This document shows positions 45,856 through 54,868 of a stretch of DNA of 64,000 bases, piece after piece. Origin of the DNA: Marinobacter nauticus (GTDB taxonomy: Bacteria; Pseudomonadota; Gammaproteobacteria; Pseudomonadales; Oleiphilaceae). The stretch lies in the NCBI RefSeq assembly GCF_003634635.1, contig NZ_RBJB01000004.1:496001-560000 (forward strand), read 5' to 3'. The notes under the pieces are model-generated. The model did not search any database and was not told where the DNA came from. It was given only the letters and a program-made list of their open reading frames with translations. The first letter of the stretch is position 1. Every line of letters begins with the position of its first letter. Made by a program: the position numbers and the translations under genes.

Positions 45856-46926
45856 ATGTCCCTGCGTAAAACCCTGCTGGCGGCGGTCAGCACTCTTGGC
45901 CTGCTGGCCAGCCCTTTCGCGGTCTCTGAAGAAACCTATACCCTGCGTCTCGCGGAAACCTGGGGGCCAAATTCCGGCCTGCTGGGGGATGCGCCCCGAA
46001 ACATGGCGGCCATGGCCGAGGAAATGTCCGGCGGCCGCCTGAAGATCCGGATTGATTCCTCCAACAAGCACAAGGCGCCTTTCGGTATTTTCGATCTGGT
46101 CCGTAACGGCCAGTACGACATGGGCCACACCGCCTCTTATTACTACAAGGGCACCATTCCCAACGCCATGTACTTCACCACCGTACCCTTCGGCATGATT
46201 GCGCCGGAGATGTATGCCTGGTTCTACCATGACGACGGCATGGAACTGATGCAGAAGGTGTATGAACCCTTCGGCCTGCTCTCCTTCCCGGGTGGCAACA
46301 CCGCCAATCAGATGGGTGGCTGGTTCCGCAAAGAGATCAAGTCTCTGGATGATCTGAAAGGCCTGAAAATGCGCACCCCTGGCTTTGCCGGCGAGGTTAT
46401 GTCGGAAGTGGGCGTGGCGGTCACCAACCTGCCACCGGGCGAGCTGTATACCGCGCTTGAGCGCAACACTATCGACGCGGTTGAATGGGTTGGCCCGGCG
46501 CTGGATCTGCAGATGGGCTTTCACCAGATTGCCAAGTACTACTACTCCGGCTGGCAGGAGCCAAACGCCGAAGTGCAGTTCCTGATCAACAAGAAAACCT
46601 GGGACAAGCTGCCGGCCGATCTGCAGGCCATCCTGCGCGTCTCCATGCGCACCGCAGCGTATGACATGTATATCCAGAGCACCCACGAAAGCGGTGTGGC
46701 CTGGGAGAAGATGAAGCAGGAATACCCGGATGTGACGCACAAGGTGTTTCCGCCGGAAGTTATTACCGCCCTGCGTGAAACCACCAATCGCTTGCTGGAT
46801 GAGTTTGCCGAGAAGGACGAGCTGGCGAACGAAATCATTACTTCACAGCGCGAGTACCTGAAGCAGGTTCGCCCCTGGACCAACATCTCGGACAAGGCGT
46901 ATCTGAACAGCGTCGCCGACCAATAA
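45856..46926 (+). CDS. TRAP transporter solute-binding protein (DctP family), solitary
   Basis: Periplasmic binding protein of 356 residues with a signal peptide of about 24 residues (LLAAVSTLGLLASPFAV). The DctP-family core contains LRLAETWGPNSGLLGD, YTALERNTIDAVEWVGP and the conserved region LKGLKMRTPGFAGEV, whose Arg usually binds the ligand carboxylate. It resembles the TakP/2-oxoacid-type group. No DctQ or DctM genes adjoin it, so its membrane partner must lie elsewhere. The start is ATG 45856, 8 bases after GGAAG. It has its own terminator and a likely terminator upstream, so it is monocistronic. Confidence 0.87.
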   Translation: MSLRKTLLAAVSTLGLLASPFAVSEETYTLRLAETWGPNSGLLGDAPRNMAAMAEEMSGGRLKIRIDSSNKHKAPFGIFDLVRNGQYDMGHTASYYYKGTIPNAMYFTTVPFGMIAPEMYAWFYHDDGMELMQKVYEPFGLLSFPGGNTANQMGGWFRKEIKSLDDLKGLKMRTPGFAGEVMSEVGVAVTNLPPGELYTALERNTIDAVEWVGPALDLQMGFHQIAKYYYSGWQEPNAEVQFLINKKTWDKLPADLQAILRVSMRTAAYDMYIQSTHESGVAWEKMKQEYPDVTHKVFPPEVITALRETTNRLLDEFAEKDELANEIITSQREYLKQVRPWTNISDKAYLNSVADQ

Positions 46927-46969
46927 GATCGTTGTGTGACAGTCCGGCCTGGTAAGGCTGAAAAACAGG

Positions 46970-47006
46970 AGGGGCGTGGTCAGGGAATATCCCCACGCCC
47001 CTTTTT
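46970..47006 (+). terminator. Intrinsic terminator after the solitary TRAP binding protein
   Basis: AGGGGCGTGG pairs perfectly with CCACGCCCCT across a 13-base loop, followed by a run of Ts. Separates this gene from potA. Confidence 0.88.
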
Positions 47007-47057
47007 GTTTGCGTCTGTTTCTGGAAAAATACGCCGCTCAAACTTTGGGCAGGGCCG

Positions 47058-48179
47058 ATGAAACAGACACTGCTATCTCTGAGCAATCTCACCAAACAGT
47101 TCGACGGCAAAAAAGTGCTGGATTCTCTGGATCTGGACATTTTTGACGGCGAGTTTATTACCCTCCTGGGGCCCTCCGGTTGCGGCAAGACCACCTTGCT
47201 GCGGATGATGGCGGGGTTCGAGCACCCGGATGACGGCACCATCGCCCTGGGTGATCAGGACCTGACTCACACCCCGCCGGAACACCGGCCTTTGAACACG
47301 GTATTCCAGAACTACGCGCTGTTTCCCCATATGTCGGTCTTCGACAATGTGGCCTATGGTCTGAAAATGGAGAAGCGGCCGAAGCAGGAAATCCGGGAGC
47401 GGGTAGAGGATGCCCTGGCCATGGTCCAGCTTGAGGACTTCGCCCGGCGCAAGCCGCACCAGTTGTCCGGTGGCCAGCAGCAGCGGGTGGCCATTGCCCG
47501 TGCGGTGGTCAAGCGCCCGAAGGTACTGCTGCTGGATGAGCCGTTGTCGGCGCTGGATTACAAATTGCGCCGCACCATGCAGGTTGAGCTCAAACGCCTG
47601 CAGCGGGAGCTGGGTATCACCTTTGTGTTTGTCACCCATGATCAGGAAGAAGCCCTGTCCATGTCCGACCGGGTGGTGGTGTTGAAAGACGGCCTGATCC
47701 AGCAACTGGGGACGCCGCGGGAAGTCTACGAGCGCCCGGCTAACCTGTTTACCGCCCGTTTTGTCGGTGAAACTAACTTCTTCCCGGGCCGGGTGGACAA
47801 AGCCAACGGCGACGACACTATCACCGTGGATGTGTTCGGCCTGAAGCGTACCTTCCGCAAGCCGGATTTCCCGGTCTCCGGTGGCCAGTCCCTGCATGTG
47901 CTGTTGCGCCCCGAGGATATCCGTGTACTGGCGCCGGACGATGAGGATGGTGTGGCTGGCAAGATCGTTGAACGTAACTACAAGGGCAGTACCCTGGATT
48001 CGGTGATTCATCTTGAGGATGGCACCGAGGTGCTGGCGTCGGAATTCTTCGACGAAGACGACCCTACCTTCGACTATCGCCTTGGCGAGCCGGTCAAAGT
48101 GAGCTGGGTTGATGGCTGGGAATGGCTGTTACCCACTGAGCCGGAAGCTCTGCCAGAGGAAGAAGGCACCGATGCGTAG
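47058..48179 (+). CDS. potA: Polyamine ABC transporter ATPase PotA
   Basis: ATPase of 373 residues. Walker A is GPSGCGKTT, the signature [10 protein letters not shown], and Walker [13 protein letters not shown], followed by the switch His (FVTHDQEEA). A TOBE-type regulatory domain follows from about residue 280. Energises the importer formed with PotB and PotC. Its stop overlaps the potB start by 8 bases. The set ATPase-permease-permease-binding protein is the standard potABCD order. Confidence 0.93.
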   Translation: MKQTLLSLSNLTKQFDGKKVLDSLDLDIFDGEFITLLGPSGCGKTTLLRMMAGFEHPDDGTIALGDQDLTHTPPEHRPLNTVFQNYALFPHMSVFDNVAYGLKMEKRPKQEIRERVEDALAMVQLEDFARRKPHQLSGGQQQRVAIARAVVKRPKVLLLDEPLSALDYKLRRTMQVELKRLQRELGITFVFVTHDQEEALSMSDRVVVLKDGLIQQLGTPREVYERPANLFTARFVGETNFFPGRVDKANGDDTITVDVFGLKRTFRKPDFPVSGGQSLHVLLRPEDIRVLAPDDEDGVAGKIVERNYKGSTLDSVIHLEDGTEVLASEFFDEDDPTFDYRLGEPVKVSWVDGWEWLLPTEPEALPEEEGTDA

Positions 48180-49029
48180 CCTGACACAGCAGCCGTTCCG
48201 TGCGGCGGTGCTGGTGCTGGTCTGGGGCTGGTTGCTGTTTCTGGTGCTGACCCCCAACCTGTTGGTGGTCGGTGCCAGTGTAATGACCCGGGACCCGGGC
48301 TCCTTTATTTCGCTGCCGCTGACCCTGGATGCCTATCGGCAACTGCTCGATCCGCTGTACCTGGAAGTGTTCCTGCACTCCCTGTACATGGCGGCCATGA
48401 CGACGCTGGTGTGTCTGTTGATCGGCTACCCGTTTGCGTGGGCGTTGTCCAAGGTCGGCAAACGCAATCAGGTGCTGCTGATCTTCCTGCTTATCGTGCC
48501 GTTCTGGACCAATTCCCTGGTTCGAACCTACGCCCTGAAGTTGATCCTGGCCACCAACGGCCTGCTCAACAATGGTTTGATGTCGCTTGGTGTGATCGAT
48601 GGGCCCATGCAACTGCTGTATACCGAGGGGGCGGTGATTATCGGGCTGGTGTATCTGTTGTTGCCGTTCATGATCCTGCCGCTCTACTCCGTGTTTGAAG
48701 ACCTGCGGGAAGACTACCTGAGGGCGTCGCACGATCTGGGCGCGGGGCGCCTGTCCACGTTTATCCATGTGATCGTGCCGCTGACCCTGCCCGGGGTGCT
48801 GGCGGGCATCATGCTGGTGCTGTTGCCGGCCATGGGGTTGTTCTTTGTGCCTGATATTCTGGGCGGTTCCCGCAACCTGCTGGTGGGTAACGTCATCAAA
48901 AACCAGTTTCTGGATGCCCGCAACTGGCCCTTTGGTGCCGCTGCCAGCATCCTGCTGACCCTGGCCATGGCGTTCCTGATGTTCGCCCACCGCCTGAGTA
49001 AACGGCGGATCGGGGAGGACGGTGTATGA
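48172..49029 (+). CDS. potB: Polyamine ABC transporter permease PotB
   Basis: Permease of 285 residues with six membrane segments. The EAA loop that contacts the ATPase is seen in [31 protein letters not shown]. The start is ATG 48172 with AGAAGG 6 bases before; the ORF is open further upstream inside potA. The stop overlaps potC (ATGA). PotB-like by position and by [14 protein letters not shown]. Confidence 0.92.
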   Translation: MRSLTQQPFRAAVLVLVWGWLLFLVLTPNLLVVGASVMTRDPGSFISLPLTLDAYRQLLDPLYLEVFLHSLYMAAMTTLVCLLIGYPFAWALSKVGKRNQVLLIFLLIVPFWTNSLVRTYALKLILATNGLLNNGLMSLGVIDGPMQLLYTEGAVIIGLVYLLLPFMILPLYSVFEDLREDYLRASHDLGAGRLSTFIHVIVPLTLPGVLAGIMLVLLPAMGLFFVPDILGGSRNLLVGNVIKNQFLDARNWPFGAAASILLTLAMAFLMFAHRLSKRRIGEDGV

Positions 49030-49796
49030 ATCGCTGGCTGCCCCGCACCTACCTTACGCTGGTTTATCTGCTGCTGTACGTGCCTATCGTGGTACTCGTG
49101 GTGTTCTCCTTCAACGATTCCCGCACCGGTTACGAATGGGGTGGCCTGAGCCTGCGCTGGTACGAAGCCCTGTTGAACAACCGGGCCATGGTGCAGGCCA
49201 TGTGGAATTCCCTCTGGCTGGCGCTCTCCGCGGCCACTGTGTCCACGTTGATCGGCGCGCTCACCGCACTGGCACTGCACCGATACCGGTTCCGGGGCAA
49301 GAAAGTACTCAATGGCATGCTGTTTGTGGTGATGATGTCGCCGGAAATTGTCCTGGCGATTTCGCTGCTGGCGCTGTTTCTGCTGGTGGGGCTGCAGCTG
49401 GGGTATGTATCCCTGTTGCTGGCCCACGTTACCTTCTGCCTGCCGTTTGTGGTCATCACCGTGATGGCCCGGCTCAGCGGGTTTGACGAACGCCTGCCGG
49501 AGGCGGCCCGGGATCTGGGCGCCAACGATTTCACCATGACCCGCACGGTACTGATTCCGGTGATCATGCCGGCCCTGCTGGCGGGCTGGCTGCTGGGGTT
49601 TACACTGTCACTGGACGACGTGGTGGTCAGTACGTTTGTCAGTGGCCCGAGCTATGAAATTCTGCCGTTGCGCATCTATTCGATGGTGCGGGTGGGCCTG
49701 AAGCCCGAAGTGAATGCCCTTGGCACCCTGCTACTGGTATTCTCACTGGTCATGTTGATCTTGTCTCAATGGATACTGTTAAGGAGCAAACGATGA
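49026..49796 (+). CDS. potC: Polyamine ABC transporter permease PotC
   Basis: Second permease, 256 residues, with six membrane segments. FNDSRTGYEWGGLSLRWYEALL near the start is a PotC/PotI-type block, and the EAA loop is LPEAARDLGANDFTMTRTVLIPVIMP. The stop overlaps the potD start (ATGA at 49793-49796). Confidence 0.92.
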   Translation: MNRWLPRTYLTLVYLLLYVPIVVLVVFSFNDSRTGYEWGGLSLRWYEALLNNRAMVQAMWNSLWLALSAATVSTLIGALTALALHRYRFRGKKVLNGMLFVVMMSPEIVLAISLLALFLLVGLQLGYVSLLLAHVTFCLPFVVITVMARLSGFDERLPEAARDLGANDFTMTRTVLIPVIMPALLAGWLLGFTLSLDDVVVSTFVSGPSYEILPLRIYSMVRVGLKPEVNALGTLLLVFSLVMLILSQWILLRSKR

Positions 49797-50833
49797 AGAA
49801 ACTGGCACTGGCCGGCCTGCTGGCGGTGGGCCTGACTGGCTGCAGTGGTTCTGAGGAGCCCAAGGTTCTGAACCTGTACAACTGGTCTGAGTACATGCCC
49901 CAGGAAGTTCTGGATCGCTTTACTGAGGAAACCGGTATCCAGGTGGTCTACACCACCTACGACAGCAACGAAGCCATGTATGCCCGGCTGAAACTGCTGG
50001 ATGAGAGCGCCGCCTACGACCTGGCCGTGCCCTCCACCTACTACGTGAGCAAGATGCGGCAGGAAGACCTGCTAATGCCCATCGATCGCAGCAAGATTGA
50101 AGGTTTCGACAACCTGGATCCGGAACTGGTGAACCTGGATATCGACCCGGAAAACCAGTACAGCGTGCCCTACCTGTGGGGCACCACCGGCCTGGCCGTT
50201 GATACCGCGGATGTGGAAGGCGAAGTTACCGCCTGGGCTGATCTGTGGGATGAGCGCTTTGAAGGCCGGGTCATGCTGACCAACGACATGCGTGAAGTCT
50301 TCCACGTGGGCCTGCGGGTACTGGGTTACTCCGGTAACAGTACTGACCCTCAGGAAATCGAGGAAGCCTATGAGAAGCTGACCGAGCTGATGCCGTCTGT
50401 GCGTACCTTTAACTCGGATGCCCCCCGCATGCCGTACCTGGAAGGTGAAACCGACGTGGGCATGATCTGGAACGGCGAAGCCGTCATGGGCCGCGATACT
50501 CTGGATTCCCTGGAATACGTGTATCCGGAAGAAGGCATCATCGCCTGGCTGGACAGCTTCGTGATTCCCAAGAACGCCAAGAACCCGGAAGCCGCTCACC
50601 AGTTCATCAGCTTTGTGCTGCAGCCCGAAATCTCGGCCCTGATCAGCGAAGAGATCGGCTACGCCACACCCAACCTGGCGGCCCGGGATCTGCTGGATGA
50701 CGCCGTTGCGAACGACCGGGCCAGCTACCCCAACGCCACCGACATGATCAATGCCGAGTTCCAGACCGACATTGGCGACGAGGCGCTGCAGGTGTATGCC
50801 AAATACTGGGAAATGTTGAAGTCCGGTCAGTAA
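49793..50833 (+). CDS. potD: Polyamine-binding lipoprotein PotD-like
   Basis: Solute-binding protein of 346 residues. The signal peptide ends in a lipobox (GLTGC, Cys17), so it is probably lipid-anchored, unlike E. coli PotD. The mature part begins VLNLYNWSEYMPQEVLDRF, the classic spermidine/putrescine-binding block, with TYDSNEAMYARLKLL and SVPYLWGTTGLAVD. The start is ATG 49793, 6 bases after AAGGAG. Ligand preference cannot be read with confidence. Confidence 0.92.
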   Translation: MKKLALAGLLAVGLTGCSGSEEPKVLNLYNWSEYMPQEVLDRFTEETGIQVVYTTYDSNEAMYARLKLLDESAAYDLAVPSTYYVSKMRQEDLLMPIDRSKIEGFDNLDPELVNLDIDPENQYSVPYLWGTTGLAVDTADVEGEVTAWADLWDERFEGRVMLTNDMREVFHVGLRVLGYSGNSTDPQEIEEAYEKLTELMPSVRTFNSDAPRMPYLEGETDVGMIWNGEAVMGRDTLDSLEYVYPEEGIIAWLDSFVIPKNAKNPEAAHQFISFVLQPEISALISEEIGYATPNLAARDLLDDAVANDRASYPNATDMINAEFQTDIGDEALQVYAKYWEMLKSGQ

Positions 50834-50856
50834 CCGGAAGAGCATGATGAACCTGG

Positions 50857-50886
50857 AAAACGGAGGCTTCGGCCTCCGTTTTTTAT
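50857..50886 (+). terminator. Intrinsic terminator after potD
   Basis: AAAACGGAGGC, TTCG tetraloop, GCCTCCGTTTTTT. A textbook bacterial terminator separating the two polyamine-type operons. Confidence 0.95.
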
Positions 50887-50984
50887 TATCCGGGTTTCAC
50901 AAAACTGAAATACATGGTCTATAACTTCCTGATAACAAAACCTTAGCGAGTTGGCATAACACCGTTTCAGGGGAATGAACGACC

Positions 50985-52058
50985 ATGGCACTGCGCAAGA
51001 CACGGATATCAGCACTGGCCACCCTGCTGGCCGCAACCACAGCTTCCGGCAACCTGCTGGCGGAAGAACTTCGCCTGATTACCTGGGGTGGCTACGCCCC
51101 GGATGAGGTGGTCGCCCAGTTCGAGGAAGAAACCGGAATTGATGTAAAGATCACCTTGTCCAACAACGAGGACATGATCTCCAAGCTTCGGGCCACCGGC
51201 GGCGCCGGTTTTGATCTGGCCCAGCCGAGCCAGGATCGTATCGTGGGTGTACAGCGCCAGTTCAACATCTACAAGCCCATTGATTACAGCCGCATCAATA
51301 CCGGCCAGTTGCAGGCGTCGATGGTGAAGGCGACTCAGGAGTCGACGGCTCTGGATGGTCAATCCTACGGTGTGCCCTCGGTCTGGGGCACCAGTGGCCT
51401 GATTGTGCACAGTTCCGTCGCGGACACCGTTACCGATTACACCGATCTGTGTGACCCGGCAGTGGCTGGCAAAGTGAGTTACCGCCTGAAGCGGCCGACG
51501 CTGATCGGCTTTGCCTTCGCCATGGGCATGGATCCGTTTGCGGCCTATGAAGACCGGGACGAGTACCAGTCCATCATGGCGAAAGTGGAAGACAAACTGA
51601 TCGACTGCAAAGACAACGTGAAAACCTACTGGACCGGTGGCGACCAACTGCTGTCGCTGCTTCGTACCGGAGAAGTGACCGCTGCCATGGCCTGGGATGC
51701 CGGCGGCTGGAAGCTGAATGCGGAGAACCCGGACATCCGCTTTGTGGCGCCGGAATCCGGAGCCCTGGGCTGGATTGATACCTTTGCCATCCCACGCCGC
51801 AGCGAGAACGAAGAGGCCGCCTACAAGTGGATAAACTTCGTGATGCAGCCGGAAATTGCGGCCAAAATCACCAATGCCTCCGGTAACTTCACGGCCTCCA
51901 AAGGCGCCGACGAGTTTGTGAACGCCGAGCTGCGGGATGCCTATCGCCTGAGCTTCGATGAAGAAGCTATTAACAACATCAAATGGTATCCGCCGGTACC
52001 GCCGGGGCTGGAAGCCATGGAAGGGCAGGTGCTGGATCGCGTCCAGGCGGCGAACTGA
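50985..52058 (+). CDS. PotD/PotF-like periplasmic binding protein, second importer
   Basis: Secreted protein of 357 residues with a cleavable signal peptide (TLLAATTASGNLLAEE). The binding fold starts LRLITWGGYAPDEVVAQFEEETG, then LSNNEDMISKLRAT, SYGVPSVWGTSGLIV and AAMAWDAGGWKLN. It differs from the first PotD (soluble, GGYA where the first has NWSEY), so it may take a different ligand, perhaps another polyamine or an opine-like compound. Followed after 5 bases by its ATPase; own promoter region at 50887-50984. Confidence 0.88.
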   Translation: MALRKTRISALATLLAATTASGNLLAEELRLITWGGYAPDEVVAQFEEETGIDVKITLSNNEDMISKLRATGGAGFDLAQPSQDRIVGVQRQFNIYKPIDYSRINTGQLQASMVKATQESTALDGQSYGVPSVWGTSGLIVHSSVADTVTDYTDLCDPAVAGKVSYRLKRPTLIGFAFAMGMDPFAAYEDRDEYQSIMAKVEDKLIDCKDNVKTYWTGGDQLLSLLRTGEVTAAMAWDAGGWKLNAENPDIRFVAPESGALGWIDTFAIPRRSENEEAAYKWINFVMQPEIAAKITNASGNFTASKGADEFVNAELRDAYRLSFDEEAINNIKWYPPVPPGLEAMEGQVLDRVQAAN

Positions 52059-52063
52059 TCCTT

Positions 52064-53158
52064 ATGGCAACAGAGTCTGACCTGTCCTGCAGCGGACTGG
52101 TCCGCCGCTTTGGAAACAACGCGGCGGTGGACCATGTGTCGCTGGATGTTCCCGCGGGTACCTTCTTCTCCATTCTGGGGCCGTCGGGTTGCGGCAAGAC
52201 CACCCTGCTGCGGCTGCTGGCGGGCTTCGACAAGCCGGATGAAGGGGATATCTTCATCCGCGGCCATCGTATGAATGAGGTGCCCCCCAACAAGCGCCCG
52301 GTGAACATGGTGTTTCAGCACCTGGCGCTGTTCCCCACCATGTCCGTCGGTGACAACATTGGCTATGGCCTGAAGCGCAAGAAGGTGCCGGCGGCCGAGC
52401 GCCGCAAGCGGATTGCGCGGGTGCTGGAACAGGTGGGGCTGCCGGAACTGGAAAATCGCGATCCCCAGGAATTGTCGGGTGGCCAGCGCCAGCGCGTGGC
52501 CCTGGCCCGCTGCCTGGTGCTCGAACCCACCTTGTTGTTGCTGGATGAGCCTCTCGGGGCCCTGGATCTGAAACTGCGGGAGCAGATGAAGATCGAGCTC
52601 AAGCACCTGCAAAAGCAATTTGGTACCACCTTTGTGTACATCACCCATGACCAGTCCGAAGCCATGGTGATGTCAGATCAGGTGGCGGTGATGAAAAATG
52701 GCCGCTTCGAGCAGGTGGCGCCGCCGGAGGAGCTTTACCGGCAGCCGGCAACGCCTTTTGTCGCGGGGTTTGTCGGCGACAACAATCGCCTGGCGGGGAC
52801 GGTGGTGTCCGTGGCCGATGATGTGGCGGCTGTTCGTCTGAGCGATGGTGCGGTGGTACGCGGTCGGGTTGCGTCGGCGGGCCTGGCACCCGGTGCCCAG
52901 GCAGAACTGTATATTCGGCCGGAATCATTGTCGTTTTCGCAAACGGCTGCGGGCGGGGGTTCCTCCTCACTGCAGACCCGAGTCCGGACCACGCTGTTTG
53001 ATGGCGCCAACAGCCGGGTTGAAGCCGAAAGCAATGGCCAGGCACTATTCGCTCGACTCCCCCAGGACGGCACGGCGCCGGCGCTGACGCCGGACGGCCA
53101 TCTTGAGCTGTCGTGGGATCCGGACCTGGCCCGGGTATTTGGAGCTTCGCCCCAGTGA
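52064..53158 (+). CDS. Polyamine-type ABC transporter ATPase, second importer
   Basis: ATPase of 364 residues: Walker [10 protein letters not shown], signature LSGGQRQRVALA, Walker B LLLDEPLGALDLKL, switch ITHDQSEA, and a TOBE_2 domain from about 280 to the end. The start is ATG 52064; the Shine-Dalgarno sequence is weak, so it probably depends on translation of the preceding gene 5 bases upstream. The stop overlaps the GTG start of the next permease (GTGA at 53155-53158). Confidence 0.9.
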   Translation: MATESDLSCSGLVRRFGNNAAVDHVSLDVPAGTFFSILGPSGCGKTTLLRLLAGFDKPDEGDIFIRGHRMNEVPPNKRPVNMVFQHLALFPTMSVGDNIGYGLKRKKVPAAERRKRIARVLEQVGLPELENRDPQELSGGQRQRVALARCLVLEPTLLLLDEPLGALDLKLREQMKIELKHLQKQFGTTFVYITHDQSEAMVMSDQVAVMKNGRFEQVAPPEELYRQPATPFVAGFVGDNNRLAGTVVSVADDVAAVRLSDGAVVRGRVASAGLAPGAQAELYIRPESLSFSQTAAGGGSSSLQTRVRTTLFDGANSRVEAESNGQALFARLPQDGTAPALTPDGHLELSWDPDLARVFGASPQ

Positions 53159-54015
53159 ATAGCTCGGTTAGCCGTTTCTCGCTGTGGCTGTTGCTGGCGC
53201 CTTTCCTGCTCTGGATAGTGCTATTGGTGCTGGTGCCCCATCTGCAGATGTTGCGGGTGTCGTTCCAGGTGCGGGAAAGCTGGGATACCCTGGCCTGGGG
53301 GCTGGAGCAGTACCAGAATTTCTTCAGTGAATCCTACTACTGGCGTACCTTCGTGCGTACCGGGGTCATGTCCCTGTTCACCACCTTCCTCACCCTGCTG
53401 ATTGCCTTTCCCATTGCCTGGTACATTGCCCGCCTGGCCCGTGGGAATAGCAAGGGTATTCTGTTCCTGGCTTGCCTGATCCCGTTCTGGGCCAGCGAGT
53501 TGGTGCGTACTTACGGCTGGATGATCCTGTTGCGGGAGAGCGGCCTGTTCAGTTCCTGGCTGCAGGCGCTGGGCTGGGTGGATGGCCCCGTGGAGATGCT
53601 CTACAACGATGTCGCGGTGATCATCGGCCTGGTCTACAACGGCCTGCTGTTTATGGTGGTGCCGCTGGTGACCACGCTCGATGGCATGGACGAGAGCCTG
53701 GTTGAGGCCGGCTATGATCTGGGCGGCGGCCACGGTACCGTGCTGCGGGAGGTGGTGATTCCCTGGGCCATGCCCGGCATTGTCTCCGGCTGTATTGTGG
53801 TGTTCATGCTCACCCTGGGCAGTTACCTCACGCCGATTCTGATGGGGGGCAAAGACAGTGCCTGGTTTACCCAGCAGATTTTCACCCAGTTCATCACCCG
53901 GTTTAACTGGGAGCAGGGTGCGGCTTTGGGGGTCTTGCTACTGGTATTGTCGTCGCTGCTGGTCTGGCTGGGCCTGAAGCTGACCGGGCAATCCCTGCGC
54001 AAGGTTATGGGGTGA
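53155..54015 (+). CDS. ABC permease, PotB/PotH-like, second importer
   Basis: Permease of 286 residues with six membrane segments. It has FWASELVRTYGWMILL and the EAA loop LVEAGYDLGGGHGTVLREVVIPWAMPG. The start is GTG 53155, overlapping the ATPase stop; the longer open frame upstream is inside that gene. Four bases separate it from the next permease. Confidence 0.88.
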   Translation: MNSSVSRFSLWLLLAPFLLWIVLLVLVPHLQMLRVSFQVRESWDTLAWGLEQYQNFFSESYYWRTFVRTGVMSLFTTFLTLLIAFPIAWYIARLARGNSKGILFLACLIPFWASELVRTYGWMILLRESGLFSSWLQALGWVDGPVEMLYNDVAVIIGLVYNGLLFMVVPLVTTLDGMDESLVEAGYDLGGGHGTVLREVVIPWAMPGIVSGCIVVFMLTLGSYLTPILMGGKDSAWFTQQIFTQFITRFNWEQGAALGVLLLVLSSLLVWLGLKLTGQSLRKVMG

Positions 54016-54019
54016 TGTC

Positions 54020-54868
54020 ATGATCCGCTCTGTACCTCGGTCCCGGTTGTTTGATGCCCTTTACCTGAGCTATCTGTTGGCCTTTTTCCTGTACCTGGCG
54101 TTGCCTTTGCTGGTGACGGCCGTGTTCGCATTCAACGACTCGCCGTTCCCGTCATTACCGTGGCAGGGTTTTACCCTGGACTGGTATCTGGCCGACGGCA
54201 CCGACGGGCGTACCGGGCTGTTTCACGACGACGGATTGCTCAGTGCGCTCTGGGTCAGTACCAAAATTGCGTTCTGGGTGACGCTGGTCAGTGTGGGGCT
54301 TGGCTGCGTGAATGCAGTATTGTTCGAGCGGGTGGAGTTTCGCGGCAAGGAGCTGCTGTATCTGTTGATGCTGCTGCCGCTGGTGATTCCGGGCGTGATT
54401 CTCGGGGTATCCATTTTGGTGTTCTACAGTGGCATGGCCAACGATGTCTCCCGCTTGTGGGGTATCGAGCTGGACCTGTTCCGGCCGGGGCTGACACTGG
54501 TGGTGATGGGGCAGGTTACCTTCATTACCACTCTGGCTACTCTGGTGATTGCCGCCCGGCTGCGCAAATTTGACCGACAGCTGGAAGAGGCCGCCCTGAA
54601 TCTGGGGGCCACGCCGCTTGTGGCGTGGTTCACGGTTACTCTGCCGTGGCTGCTTCCCTCCATCCTCGGGGCCGCGGCGATGGCGTTTTTGATGTCCTTC
54701 GAGAACTTCAATACCACGGTCATGCTCACCGGTAGTGATACCCCGCTCACCGTGGCCCTGTTCAATCGTCTGCGGGAAGGCTCAACGCCGGTGTTGAACG
54801 CGGTGGCGCTGTTTCTGATGCTGGTGTCTGCGTTGCTTGCGCTGTTTACCCTCCGACAAAAAAGTTGA
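54020..54868 (+). CDS. ABC permease, PotC/PotI-like, second importer
   Basis: Permease of 282 residues. FAFNDSPFPSLPWQGFTLDWYL is the PotC-type N-terminal block and LEEAALNLGATPLVAWFTVTLPWLLP the EAA loop. Six membrane segments. Its TGA stop lies inside the TTG that opens the following diguanylate cyclase frame. Confidence 0.88.
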   Translation: MIRSVPRSRLFDALYLSYLLAFFLYLALPLLVTAVFAFNDSPFPSLPWQGFTLDWYLADGTDGRTGLFHDDGLLSALWVSTKIAFWVTLVSVGLGCVNAVLFERVEFRGKELLYLLMLLPLVIPGVILGVSILVFYSGMANDVSRLWGIELDLFRPGLTLVVMGQVTFITTLATLVIAARLRKFDRQLEEAALNLGATPLVAWFTVTLPWLLPSILGAAAMAFLMSFENFNTTVMLTGSDTPLTVALFNRLREGSTPVLNAVALFLMLVSALLALFTLRQKS

